Source: Candidatus Altimarinota bacterium
GTDB taxonomy: Bacteria > Patescibacteriota > Gracilibacteria > BD1-5 > UBA6164
Length of the DNA: 64,000 bases
Direction: 5' to 3'
Assembly (NCBI GenBank): GCA_013350285.1
Contig: JAAXWG010000003.1
Location: forward strand, 149,571-213,570
Part shown: positions 23,155-33,916 of the stretch, in pieces
How the letters are laid out: every line of letters starts with the position of its first letter
How positions within the stretch are numbered: the stretch's first letter is position 1
Program-made: the position numbers and the translations under genes
The notes under the pieces: model-generated
Told to the model about the DNA's origin: nothing
Seen by the model: only the letters and a program-made list of their open reading frames with translations
Database searches by the model: none

Positions 23155-24081
23155 ATGCAAGTTTATTGACTTCAAAGCTCAATTTGGAAAAATAGATTGA
23201 GACTTGTTTATCTTATGTCACTTATTCCTTTATTTGTTCTTATAGTGATAGCCTTGTATTCATTTTTTCTTAATGAAGATTTTTGACAAGGATTTATTGA
23301 TACTTTTGCTCAAACTTCTTTTTATCTACTTCCAGTTGTTTTTCTTTGGACAATAATAGGAGTTTTTCTTGAAAAAAATATCATTTTTTCTTTTACATGA
23401 GCCAAAGAAATAACAAGAATGGAAAAACCAGAAATTTACAATATTGTAGAAAATCTTTGTATCAGCAGATGACTTCCTATTCCTAAAATAGCAATTATAG
23501 ATGATTCAAGTATGAATGCTTTTGCAACAGGATGGAGCCCAAAAAAATCTTGGGTAGTTTTTTCTCAAGGACTTATTGATAAATTGAATAAAGAAGAAAT
23601 AGAAGCGGTTTCTGGACATGAACTTACTCATATTATTAATGGAGATGTCAAAAATATGGTAATTATTAATGTATTTATAGGAGCCATAGGAACAATTTGA
23701 TATCACTTGATGAAAATGAGTTCTTGATCTTCATCGTCTTCAAAAAAAGGATGAAATCCTCTCGTTTTTTTATGACTTCTTCTTTATGTATTATCTATTA
23801 TTATTCTTCCACTTATTAATCTTGCAATATCAAGAAAAAAGGAACTTCTTGCTGATGCTGGAAGTGTAGAGATTACAAAAAATTCTCTTGCTATGATAAG
23901 TGCATTAGAAAAAATATCACAAGATTCAGTTATAGAAAAAATAACAAAGCAATCAAGTAATATAGCTTCTATGTTTATTTCTAATCCTAAAGAAAAACCA
24001 AGATATTTTGCTTCTATTCGTGGTCTTTTTAGTACTCATCCTCCTATAGAAGAAAGAATAGAATTACTTAAAAAATATTAA
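23155..24081 (+). CDS. HtpX-type zinc metalloprotease (copy 2)
   Basis: 308 residues, a divergent paralogue of copy 1. It has two N-terminal TM helices, SMNAFATGWSPKKSWVVFSQG, the zinc site VSGHELTHIINGD (His about 155 and 159), two more TM helices around a Ser/Lys/Gly loop, and ELLADAGSVEITKN for the third ligand (Asp where copy 1 has ADE). It ends FSTHPPIEERIELLKKY. Co-transcribed with lemA; a terminator follows. Confidence 0.93.
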
Positions 24082-24095
24082 GACTTAATAAATAA

Positions 24096-24130
24096 AAGAA
24101 AGCAATATGTAAAATATTGCTTTCTTTTTC
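24096..24130 (+). terminator. Rho-independent terminator after lemA-htpX
   Basis: A stem AAAGAAAGCAATAT / ATATTGCTTTCTTT with a 4-5 nt loop is followed by T residues. Confidence 0.75.
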
Positions 24131-24173
24131 ATACTACTATAATGTGAAATATTATTTTTTAATATAAAAAACT

Positions 24174-24794
24174 ATGTTTTTCCCAAAAAATTATAATTTT
24201 GGTCAAATGTTCCAAGAAATGAGTGGAAGTATTTTAGAAATATCAGAACTCTTTGGAAATCTTGCAAAAGAATTTAAAGATATTGAATGATATTCAAAAA
24301 AAGCAGAAATAATTGAAAAACAAGTTGATAGTGTCGTTCATAATATAGTAAATCAATTAAATACGGCTTTTATTACTCCTTTTGATAGGGAAGACCTTCA
24401 TAAACTTGTAGTGGATGTTGATAGTATAGTAGATGAAATAGAAAATGTTATACATATGTTGAAATTATACAATATATCAAATAAACCAAGTTTTATTGAT
24501 AGATTTTCTATTATTTTTATTGATTTAAGTAAAAGTTTACAAAGTCTTATGATTGAAACATTTAAAAATAAAAGAGATATGAATCTGATTGATAAAAATG
24601 TAGTAGCTATAAAGATGCTTGAGAGACAAGCTGATGAAGTTTATCTTGAATCTATTAGTAAAATATTTTCTGAAGAAAAAGATCCAATAGAGCTTATAAA
24701 ATGGAAAGATATAATCCAACAATTAGAAGATATTGCTGATTTATATAAAACTGTTTCAAATACTGTTGTAAATATGCTTATAAAAATGTGATAA
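24174..24794 (+). CDS. DUF47/PhoU-like phosphate transport regulator
   Basis: 206 residues, all helical. It has the DUF47 layout: FGNLAKEFKDIEGYSKKAEI then IEKQVDSVVHNIVNQLNTAFITPFDREDL (here cut by a short gap) and the late WKDIIQQLEDIADLYKTVSN. The conserved E/D-rich TPFDREDLH segment binds metal in PhoU relatives. It lies 31 nt upstream of a Pit transporter, the standard arrangement for this family. The final Gly before TAA is TGA. Confidence 0.88.
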
Positions 24795-24825
24795 TTATTA
24801 TTACTTCTTTTCTTAAATTATAAAT

Positions 24826-25857
24826 ATGATTGATATATTTCATAATGTAATTAACTTTGTTGTTAATTATCCTTTTGTTCTTATTGTAATATTGGTTGCT
24901 CTCATTTTTGATTTTACAAATGGAATGCATGATAGTGCAAACTCTATTGCAACAATTGTTTCTACTCGTGTTTTGACTCCAAAACTTGCCGTTTTATGGG
25001 CTGCTTTTTTCAATTTTGTAGCTCTTTTTGTCATAGGAACAGAAGTTGCAAAAACTATTTGAAAAGGAATGATTGATATAAATATTGTAAGTCCAACTGT
25101 GATATTTTGTGCTCTTTTGTGAGCAATAGGTTGGAATATATTGACTTGGTATTTTTGACTTCCTACAAGTTCTTCTCATGCACTTTTATGAGGATATCTT
25201 GGAAGTGCTGTAGCAAAATGATGATTTTCTGTTGTTATTCTTTCAGGTTGGACAAAGACAATTATTTTTATATTCCTCGCTCCAATGATAGGAATGTTTT
25301 TATGATTTTGTTTAATTATTATCTCTACTTGGTTACTAAAAAATGTAAGGTTAGGAATAGTGAATAAAATATCTTATTTTCTTCAATTGTTTTCTTCAGC
25401 TTTGTATTCTCTCTGACATGGAGCAAATGATGCTCAAAAAACTATGGGTATTATAGTAAGTTTGTTGCTTTCTGTAAATTTGGTACAGAGTGCAGAACCT
25501 CCTTTGTGGGTAATTATAAGTGCTCATACTGCAATTGCTCTTGGGACGATAACATGAGGATGGAGAATAGTAAAAACAATGGGAAGTAAAATTATTAGAC
25601 TCAGACCTATTGATTGATTTAGTGCAGAAACATCAAGTGCAATAAGTTTATTTATTGCTTCTCATCTTTGAGTGCCTATAAGTACAACTCATGCAATTAC
25701 CTGATCTATTTCTTGAGTAGGTATAGCAAAAAACATAAAGGCTATCAGATGGAATGTTGCTTCTAATATAGTTATTGCTTGGATTTTTACTATTCCTTGA
25801 TCTTGTCTCGTTGCTTACATTCTCTATACTATTTTAAGTAATTTTATAGGAAAATAA
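24826..25857 (+). CDS. pit: Low-affinity inorganic phosphate transporter (Pit family)
   Basis: 343 residues, about ten TM helices. The two inverted Pit signature repeats are visible: DFTNGMHDSANSIATIVSTR near the start and SLGHGANDAQKTMGIIV in the second half. The PTSSSHALLGGYLG and VPISTTHAITGSISG loops are also typical. Takes up phosphate (or metal phosphate) with H+ or Na+. Paired with the DUF47 regulator upstream. Its 3' end is followed by a perfect palindrome. Confidence 0.94.
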
Positions 25858-25887
25858 AATTAAAAAAATATAAATTGACTTTTATTA

Positions 25888-25921
25888 AAAGATGTTATAA
25901 TAAATTTATTATAACATCTTT
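25888..25921 (+). terminator. Perfect 34-bp palindrome, likely terminator of pit
   Basis: A 17-bp arm (25888-25904, beginning AAAGATGTTATAAT) is followed without a gap by its exact reverse complement (25905-25921). A T-rich stretch follows and the tam41 start codon is only 7 nt later. It may end pit transcription, or act as an operator/leader hairpin of tam41. Its right end is repeated upstream of the gene at 26898. Confidence 0.6.
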
Positions 25922-25927
25922 ATTTTT

Positions 25928-26872
25928 ATGGTAAATATAAGTTCTCAAGTTGAAAAAAATAATGAAATTTTTAGTAGATTTCCACAAGATTCGTGTCCCA
26001 TTATAATAGGCTATTGATCATGATTTAAGTATCAAAAATGATATTGAGAAGGAGATAGACCACAAAAAGATTTCTTAATATGAGTGAAAAACACTTGGCT
26101 TTTTCATGCAAAAAATTTAAATCTTAATCCTTTAGATTATTCATCTTTAATAAAGTTATTCTGAACAGATTTTGCTGAATATATTCAGAATATTTCTCCT
26201 TATATATATTATAATCCTTATGTTAAAGTTTGAGATGATACTATTAAGTATGGTATTATTTCTACTGAAAAAATGATTTCTGATTTACTCAATTGGGAGA
26301 CACTGTATATAGCAGGAAGATTACATAAACCAGTAGAAGTATTCAGAACTACTGATAAATTTAATGAAGCTTTTGAAATAAACCTTTCTTATGCATTAAA
26401 AGTAGCACTTATATTACTTGGAGAAAATTTTACTGAACAAGAGTTGTATGAAACTATTACTTGAATTTCATATATGTGAGATTCAAGAAAATGATATTTT
26501 GAAAATCCTCAAAAAGTACAAAATATAGTTAAATGAAATTTTAAAGAATTTCAAGAACTTTATAAAAATACAATTCAAAAAAATACTGAAATAGAAAAAA
26601 AATGAAGTAATACAGATAACTTTAACCAAGATAAAAATCCAATTAAAATAGAACAAATTCATCAAAAATGATATTTACCAGATAATTTATTGAAATGAAT
26701 TCCTGATTGGGTTACTGATTTTGATATTTTAGAAAAATTCATTATAAGTAGAATAAATGATATAGTAAAGTCATCAAGCTTTGAGCAAACTATAAAATGA
26801 TTTATAACAGCATGATTTTCAAAATCTTTGCATTATATATTTGAAAAAAATAAAAAATCTAGAAAGAGGTAA
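25928..26872 (+). CDS. tam41: Tam41/Mmp37-type CDP-diacylglycerol synthase
   Basis: 314 residues. It matches the Tam41 (mitochondrial CDP-DAG synthase) family: nucleotidyltransferase motif GYGSGFKYQKGYGEGDRP (Tyr-Gly-Ser-Gly about 28-31) followed by KDFLIGVKNTWLFHAKNL with the catalytic Asp. LNPLDYSSLIKLFG, YYNPYVKVGDDTIKYGIIS and DLLNWETLYIAGRLHKPVE follow; the last is diagnostic. It would make CDP-DAG from phosphatidate and CTP, feeding PssA (44428) and Psd (43764). Bacteria normally use the unrelated CdsA. Several motif glycines are TGA, so the gene is invisible under the standard code. The C-terminal part after about 190 is Lys-rich and less conserved. Confidence 0.87.
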
Positions 26873-26881
26873 TTTTATATG

Positions 26882-26900
26882 TAACATCTTTATTTTTATG
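26882..26900 (+). repeat. 19-bp direct repeat of the tam41 leader
   Basis: The 19 bases TAACATCTTTATTTTTATG (26882-26900), including a start codon, are identical to 25912-25930, the right end of the palindrome plus the tam41 start. Each copy places the same leader before an ATG. Confidence 0.8.
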
Positions 26901-27458
26901 TTTGAATTAGATTTGTATGAGGTAGAACTTTCTGAAGTAAGAGACAAGATAAATGAAATTGATGCTGTTATTATCAAATTTATCGTTGCAATTTCTAAAA
27001 AAATTCAGTATAGACTTGAGGATAATACTTTTATTTTTTTAGTCGGTGAAAACAACGGAAGAACATTGTATGACTATGAAAAATTATCACAAAATAAGGA
27101 TTATGAAAGTTTTGAAATTATTATTTTTAATAAAATATTAGAAATAGTAGGAGAAAATAAAATAGATGATTCTTTAGAAAAATGATTAAGAAGTGCTCTA
27201 TCAAAAAGATTAAAAATATCTCGTGAAGTTGCTGAAATAAAAATGAAATATAAAAAAGAAATTCTTGATATTGAAAGAAGAGATGCCATGATAAAAAACA
27301 GATGAGAACAATGAGAACAATATTCTTTACAAGAAAAACTTGCTAAAATATTTAGATATATTCATGATAAATCTTGTGAATTACAAGGAATATGTTTTTG
27401 GTTGAAAGATCATAGTTATGATATTAATAAACTTCGTGAAAAACTTAAAGAAAATTAA
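26898..27458 (+). CDS. Chorismate-mutase-like helical protein, function uncertain
   Basis: 186 residues, helical. The C-terminal half (ALSKRLKISREVAEIKMKYK followed by KEILDIERRDAMI) strongly resembles the AroQ helix-1/helix-2 region. The N-terminal VRDKINEIDAVIIKFIVAI resembles its first helix as well, with an inserted beta-like segment (NTFIFLVGENNGRTLYDYE). I read it as a rearranged or split CM-like fold; enzymatic activity is not supported. ATG 26898 is preferred over an upstream ATG inside tam41 because the leader repeat ends exactly there. Confidence 0.55.
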
Positions 27459-27461
27459 AAC

Positions 27462-28364
27462 TTACTTTTCAAAAATAAAACTCAAAATAATTATTCAAAT
27501 AATACTTATTATCAATCAAAATATTTGATGAGTTTTTAATTTTTCTTTGTTAAAAATGATACCAAGTAAACTTGCAAATGCTATATAACTAGCACTTATA
27601 CTTGTGGCAATTGATATTGGTATATATGTTGTGCTGATTGAAAATGCAATCCAAGCAATATTGGTAAAAAAACTCATTCAAAAAATAAGCCTTGGCTCTT
27701 CTTTGAGAGCTTTTTTTATTTTCGATAATTTCCCATTATATAGAAAATATGAAAGAGAAATAATCATCATTAAGAAATTAGTAAACCAATTAATCATAAA
27801 TGGATCTATTTCACGAGAACTGAGTCAAAATAAAAAACTAGAAATTCACATAAATATTGTTGCAAAGATAGCAAGAATGACACCTTTTTCAATTTTAATT
27901 TTACTGAAATCAGAAAAAGATTTTATAGAAATAAAAGATAGTCCACATATAATAAATGTTATTAAAATCATTTCTATAAAATTGAGATATTCTTTTAAGA
28001 AAATGGCTGAAAGGAGGGAAGCAATAAATATCTCAAAAACATAGATAGGTTCGACTATAGATAATTTTCCTTTTTTTAAGGCTTTAAAATCAATCAATAC
28101 ACCAAGAAAATAAATTATACTTGTAAAAAGAAGGAGGAAAAAATCCCATTTATTTGAAAAAATATTAAAAATATCCTTGTAAACAAATGGAAAAAAGCAT
28201 ATTGAAGCAAAACTACTAATAAAAAATATACCAAGCCACTTTCCTACAACACGAGCAACTTTTTGAACTAAAAAATCTCCAATTCCCCAGAAAAATAAAG
28301 CTGAAAGTGCAAATAAAATCCCCATATTTTCAGATATATAACTAAATTGAGAAAATACTACCAT
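27462..28364 (-). CDS. EamA/DMT-family membrane transporter
   Basis: 300 residues, about ten TM helices in two EamA repeats. The start segment MGILFALSALFFWGIGDFLV and the first-repeat end VEPIYVFEIFIASLLSAIFL are typical. The second repeat contains ISIATSISASYIAFASLLG and a late IFNKEKLKTHQIFG. Substrate unknown. An alternative start at 28325 removes the first 13 residues and begins directly at the first TM helix. Convergent with the CM-like gene, 3 nt apart. Confidence 0.82.
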
Positions 28365-28442
28365 AATTGGTAAATTTTTACAAATTTGAAATACAAAAGA
28401 ATTAAACTTGATTTTTTAGAAAAAAGTTTAAAATTACTTTTA

Positions 28443-28607
28443 TATAAACCATTTTTCTAGCAAAGAACTCGGGTTGGAATCCAAGTTAAGAAAATAGTGT
28501 TTAGAAAGTGTTGAAGTAAATATTTACTTCAAAACTTGGGTGGAACCGTCCTAAAAACCAATAAGGACCCCAAGACTTATTTTTATAAGTTTTTGAGGGT
28601 CTTTTTT
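28443..28607 (+). promoter_or_regulatory. T-box riboswitch (predicted glycine type) of ridA-glyS
   Basis: Tandem alternative structures are visible. Stem III is a perfect 22-nt palindrome at 28511-28532. The antiterminator has helix CTTGGG (28535-28540) with CCCAAG (28569-28574), the 7-nt bulge TGGAACC (28541-28547, canonical UGGNACC), and helix GTCCT/AGGAC. The competing terminator (28566-28607) uses GACCC/GGGTC plus ACTTAT/ATAAGT and ends in six T. The A in UGGAACC predicts a tRNA with U73, as in bacterial tRNA-Gly. Genes downstream are ridA and glycyl-tRNA synthetase. The upstream stem I (about 28450-28500) is short and I could not fix the specifier codon. Confidence 0.85.
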
Positions 28608-28626
28608 AAATTTTAATCTCTTCTTT

Positions 28627-29022
28627 ATGAAAAAACAACTTCATCCGAAAAATGCAGCTCAAAAAATGGCTTCATATTCTCCTTGAATTGAAATAGATCT
28701 TACAAAGGCAAAGAAAATGATTTTTGTGACAGGACAAATAGCTCAGGATAATGAAGGAAAACCAATTGCTCCCGATGATATAGAAAAACAAACAGAGTGT
28801 GTTTTTGAATATATTTCAGCAATTCTCAAAGAATGAGATATGACTCTTGATGATGTCGTAAAAGCGGTTATTTATATAAAAAATATGAAAGATTTTGCAA
28901 AAATTTCTCCAATAAGAAATAAATACTTTGCAAATTCTAAGCCAGTTTCTACACTTATTGAGATTTCAAATACAGTAAAACAAGGCTGTGATATAGAAAT
29001 AGATGTAATTGCTATGAAATAA
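28627..29022 (+). CDS. ridA: RidA/YjgF-family deaminase
   Basis: 131 residues. Family blocks: an N-terminal PKNAAQKMASYSPG, VTGQIAQDNEGKPI, EYISAILKEGDMTLDDVVKA and the end STLIEISNTVKQGCDIEIDV, where the usual Arg of the R105 motif (xPARSxV) is replaced within PVSTLIEI. Canonical RidA hydrolyses reactive enamines such as 2-aminoacrylate; loss of the Arg makes that activity uncertain, and it may belong to another Rid subgroup. First gene after the T-box. Confidence 0.88.
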
Positions 29023-29119
29023 TGGTAGATTATTTTTAATGATTCTGAAACGAGTTCAGAATGATAATAGGAAGGAATAAAAAAACTCTTAAACTTTTTA
29101 ATTTTTTAACTTTAAATTT

Positions 29120-30703
29120 ATGGAAAAAGTAGAAATGAATGATATAGTAAATCTCGCTAAAAATAGGGGTTTTGTCTATGCTGGAAGTGAGATTTATGGG
29201 GGACTTGCAAATGCTTGGGATTATGGACCATACGGAGCGATGATGAAAGAAAATATCAAAAATCTCTGGATAAAAGAATTTGTACAGAAAAAAGATGATA
29301 TGGTGCTTCTTGATAGTGCGATTTTGATGAATCCACAAATTTGGGTTGCAAGCGGACATGTTGGTGGTTTTAGTGATCCATTGATAGATGATAAAAATAC
29401 AAAAGAAAGATTTAGAGCGGATAAACTTCTTGAAATTTTGATAGATGAAAAATTCCAGCATCATTATAATATTATTAAAAATTGAGCAAATCTTGAAATT
29501 GAAAATTTTCCAGATCTTGAGGAAAACATTTGGAATAAATTAACCCATATTAGTCCAAATATAAAATCTTATAATAAATGAAGTATTCCTTCAAATAATA
29601 TTATTGGTGTTGTAATGGATTTTGTTTTACTTGAAATATATAATAAATATTGAATTGAAAATTTAATTCCTGAGTCTTGGCCTTTAGAACTACAATCTAA
29701 GGTTATGATTTGAGAAAAAGTAAAAAATCCAAATACTTGAAATCCTTGAGATTGGACTGAAGCAAAAAAATTTAATCTTATGTTTAGAACTTCTCAAGGT
29801 GTCACAGAAGATAGCTCTGCAACTATTTATCTTCGTCCTGAAACGGCTCAGGGAATATTTGTAAACTTTGCAAATATTGCGAGAACAAGCAGAAAAAAAA
29901 TTCCTTTTGGTGTGGCTCAGGTTGGAAAAGCTTTTAGAAATGAAATTACTCCAGGAAATTTTATCTTCCGTACGAGAGAATTTGAACAGATGGAAATAGA
30001 ATATTTTTGTGAACCGTGAAAAGATTTGGAAGAACATGCAAAATGGAAGCAAGATTGTATGAATTTTTTGACTCAAAAAATCGGTTTAAAAGAAGATTCT
30101 CTCAAGTTTAGAGATCACGATAAAGATGAACTTTCTCATTATAGCAATGCAACGACTGATATAGAATTCAAATTTCCTTTTGGTTGGGGAGAACTTTGGG
30201 GAATTGCCGACAGAACTGATTTTGACCTAAAAGCTCATATGAGAGAAAGTAAACAAGATATGAGTTATTTTGATTCAGTAAACAATAAAAAATATATTCC
30301 TTATGTGATAGAGCCATCAGTTTGATTAACAAGACTTTTCTTGACAACGATGATTGATGCATATACAACAGACGGAGAAGGAGAAGAAGCAAGAACTTAT
30401 CTCAAACTTGATCCAAAAATCGCTCCAGTAAAAGTATGAGTTTTACCGGTGGTGAAAAAAATATCAGATATTGCAAAACCTATTTTTCAACAACTCAGTG
30501 AAGATTTTGTCTGTGAATATGATGATGTTGGAAGTATAGGGAAGAGATATGCAAGATTTGATGAGATTGGAACTCCTTTTTGTGTGACAATAGATAGTGA
30601 AAATTATGATAATGGAAAAGTAACTATAAGATATAGGGATAGTATGAAGCAAGAACTTGTAGAAATCAGTAAACTCAATGAATTTATCAGAAAATTTTTG
30701 TAG
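29120..30703 (+). CDS. glyS: Glycyl-tRNA synthetase, alpha2 (eukaryote/archaea-like) type
   Basis: Charges tRNA-Gly; 527 residues. Class II motifs: [20 protein letters not shown] at the start, [20 protein letters not shown], motif 2 [11 protein letters not shown] with [14 protein letters not shown], and motif 3 PSVGLTRLFL. The anticodon-binding domain is at the end ([26 protein letters not shown]). This is the homodimeric type, not GlyQS. It must also serve the tRNA-Gly(UCA) that reads UGA. A region around residues 120-200 is rich in Asn/Ile and TGA codons, unlike the flanks, and is a lineage-specific insertion. Same transcript as ridA behind the T-box. Confidence 0.96.
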
Positions 30704-30731
30704 AAGAAATTAGCCATTAAATAGTATAGTT

Positions 30732-31505
30732 ATGATAATACAATTTATATGATGTGGAAATATGGGGGAAATAATTTTAAACAAAGTTATTTCTCAGGGA
30801 ATGAGTGTTAAAAATATTTATGTAAAGACAAAAACTCAAGAAAGTGAGGAAAAGATAACTCATACTTATTGAGTAAATATTTGATTAAATAGTGATGCAG
30901 ATATAGTTTTTTTGGCGATAAAACCACAACAATTTTTAGAAATGAATGATTTTATTTTTCCTAAAAACTCTTTAATAATTTCTATAATGGCTTGAGTTAC
31001 GATAGATAATATAAATAAAAAATGGAGTAATAAAAATATTATCAGATGTATGCCAAATACAGCTATTTCAAATTGAAATTGAGTTGTGTGATATTTTTTT
31101 AGCAGTAATATTGAAGAAAAAAAAATGAAGTTTTTCATAAATATTTTTTCAAAATTTTGATATATTTTAAAATTAGATAATGAGGATAAAATTAATAAAA
31201 TTACAGCTTTGTCTTGATCAGGACCTGCTTATTTTTATTTTTTAACCCAATTATTAAAACAAAAAGCTTTGAAATTTTGATTTAGTGAAATAGAAGCAGT
31301 TTCTATCGCAAATAACACATTTATATGATCTGCAAAATTATTAGAAAATAGTTCTTTATCTGTGGAAGATTTGAGAAAACAAATTACTTCAAAATGATGA
31401 ACAACACAAAAAGCTATAGAAAGCTTTGAAAATAATTGATTTATTGATAATTTTTTTGATTGAATAGAAAAGGCTTATGATAGAGCCAAAGATTTAAATT
31501 GATAA
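30732..31505 (+). CDS. proC: Pyrroline-5-carboxylate reductase
   Basis: Last step of proline synthesis, NAD(P)H-dependent. 257 residues, near the usual 265. Rossmann start IQFIGCGNMGEIIL, VFLAIKPQQF, SIMAGVTIDNI, RCMPNTAISNGNGVVGYFF, then the C-terminal signature ALSGSGPAYFYFLTQ and the TSKGGTTQKAIESF block. Most Gly in these motifs are TGA. First of proC-proA-proB, 29 nt after glyS. Confidence 0.95.
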
Positions 31506-31516
31506 TTTTTGAAAAT

Positions 31517-32779
31517 ATGGAAAATATATTACAGGATTTACAAAAGACAAAAATCTCATCAGAAAAATTTAAAAATACTAGTTTTGAAATGAGAAATAAA
31601 TTGATAAAGGAAATATGAGATAATATAAAGAAAAATAAAGATTTAATAATCGCGGAAAATAAAAAGGATTTAAAAAAAATGACTGAAGATAATCCTATGA
31701 GAGATAGACTCTTACTTGATGAAAAAAGAATAAATTCTATGTCGGAAGCTTGTTATGATTTAGTAGATATAGAAGATCCATTATTGAAATACAAAGATGA
31801 AAAAATTATAGAAACAAAAGATGGTTTAAAGATAAAAAAAATAGGAGTTCCTATTTGAGTTGTTGCTTGTATTTATGAAGCAAGGCCAAATGTTACTATT
31901 GATATAGTAATTATGGCAATAAAGTCTTGAAATTGAACCGTTTTAAGATGAGGAAATCAAGCTCTATTTTCCAATAAGATTTTGGTAAAAATAATAGACG
32001 ATGTCTTAGAAAAAAATAATTTTGATAAAAGTCTTATTTATAATTTCCCATTAGAAAGAGAAAAATTAAATATTTTATACACATCTGTATGATTGGTAGA
32101 TGTTATAATTCCGAGATGATGAAAAGATTTAATTGATAGTGTGAGAAAAAAATCATTGATTCCAGTAATTGAAACTTGAGCTTGAGTGGTCCATCTTTAT
32201 CTCGATCAATATATTGAAAATACTATTGATAAGGCGATACCGCTTATCATAAATGCAAAAGTTTCTCGTCCTTCTGTTTGTAATTCACTTGATACTCTTT
32301 TAATAAATGAAAATATAAAACAAGAATATTTAGAAAAATTATTTTATGAATTTAAAAAAAATAATGTTCATATTTTGGCAATAGAAAAAGATATTTGTAT
32401 TTTATCAAAATATTTTGAAGAGGATAATTTGCATAAAATAAAAGAAGTTGAATTTTTTACCGAACAATTATCATTAAAACTCAACATAAAATTTGTAGAA
32501 TCTATTGAAGAAGGTATAAAACACATACAAAAATATTCTTCAAAGCATTCTGATTGAATACTCAGTGAAAATAAAGAGAACATAGATATATTTCAAAAAA
32601 ATATTGACTCTTCTGTTATTCATATAAATACTTCTCCTAGATTTTCTGATTGATCTTGTTTCTGATTCTGATGAGAGATAGGAATTTCAACTCAAAAGTT
32701 GCATGCTCGATGACCTATGTGAGCAGAAAGTTTGGTTACTTATAAATATATTGTTTGTTCTGATTGGAAAATGAGATAA
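31517..32779 (+). CDS. proA: Gamma-glutamyl phosphate reductase
   Basis: Second step of proline synthesis: glutamyl-5-phosphate to glutamate semialdehyde. 420 residues, the family norm. IGVPIGVVACIYEARPNVT is the NADP-binding signature; LIPRGGKDLID (here IIPRGGKDLID) and VIETGAGVVHLYLD follow; the catalytic Cys is in SRPSVCNSLDTLL. The end [20 protein letters not shown] is typical. 12 nt after proC. Confidence 0.96.
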
Positions 32780-32809
32780 TTTTTATCTTCTTAAACTATA
32801 GAAAAACTT

Positions 32810-33904
32810 ATGAAAAAAGAAATATATGTTCTAAAATTATGATCAAATATTCTTTTGGGTGGATGAGGAATAGACCAAGAAGTATTGCACCATATTTCAA
32901 ACACCATCTTTAATTTAAAGAAGAAGGGGATTGATACAGTAGTTATAAGTTCTTGAGCTGTTGCTTTGGGAAGAAATTATTTTTGAACAGATTTTATAAG
33001 TTGACTTACGGAAACAGAAACTTTACAGGTTTTTGCAAGTGTATGACAACCACTTTTAATGGAGGAATATAAAAAATATCTTTCGGAATATAATATAAAA
33101 ATTTCCCAATTACTTCTGACAAGACGAGATTTTTCAATCATGGAAAATTATAATTCTATAAAAAAAGTAATTTTTGGTTTATTGGCCTTAGGTATTATTC
33201 CTATAATAAATGAAAATGATGTTATTACACCAGAAGAGCTTGATTTTTCTGACAATGATCAGTTAGCGGTTTTGGTTTCTTGAATGCTTTGAGCAAATAA
33301 AATGATTGTTCTTTCAAATGTTCATTGATTGTATAATAAACACCCAGATGATTGATGAGTTTTGCTAAAATATGTCAATACAATAAATGAAAATATTATG
33401 AGCATGGTAAGTAATAAACAATCAACTTATTGAAAATGAGGGATGTTGAGTAAGGTAAAAACAGCAAAAATAGCTATGGATTTATGAATTGATATGTATA
33501 TAGTAAATTGAAAACTTCCATGATTAGTAGAAAAAATAGTTCTTTGAAAAAATCCTTGAACAATTTTTAAAGCAAAACTAAAACCAAAAATAGATTCTAT
33601 TAGAAAATGGTTAAAAGCTTGAGCTGTTCCTGTTTGAAAGATTCAAGTTTCAACTATTATTTGAGATTTATTAAAAGATAAAAAAAGAATATCAATATTA
33701 TCTATATGAATTGTAAAGATTATAAATAATTTCTCAGAAAAGGATGTGATTGAAGTAATAAATGAAAAATGAGAATGTTTGTGACTTGGTATAGCTAAAA
33801 TAAACTCGTCAGAATTTTCTGAAGCAAAAGATAGTTTAGAAAGTAAGATAGTAATCCATACCGATTATTTTATATATTTAAGTGATTTTGATAAAAGCTT
33901 TTAA
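32810..33904 (+). CDS. proB: Glutamate 5-kinase with PUA domain
   Basis: First and usually proline-inhibited step. 364 residues. The amino-acid kinase fold is shown by VLKLGSNILLGGGG, VVISSGAVALGRNYFG, PIINENDVITPEE with DNDQLAVLVSGMLGANKMIVLSNVHGLY (cut here for length), and TYGKGGMLSKVKTAKIAM. A C-terminal PUA domain (about 270-360; RKWLKAGAVPVGKIQV) completes the long form. Completes proBAC, in the order C-A-B. Confidence 0.95.
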
Positions 33905-33916
33905 TTTAGAAAATTT

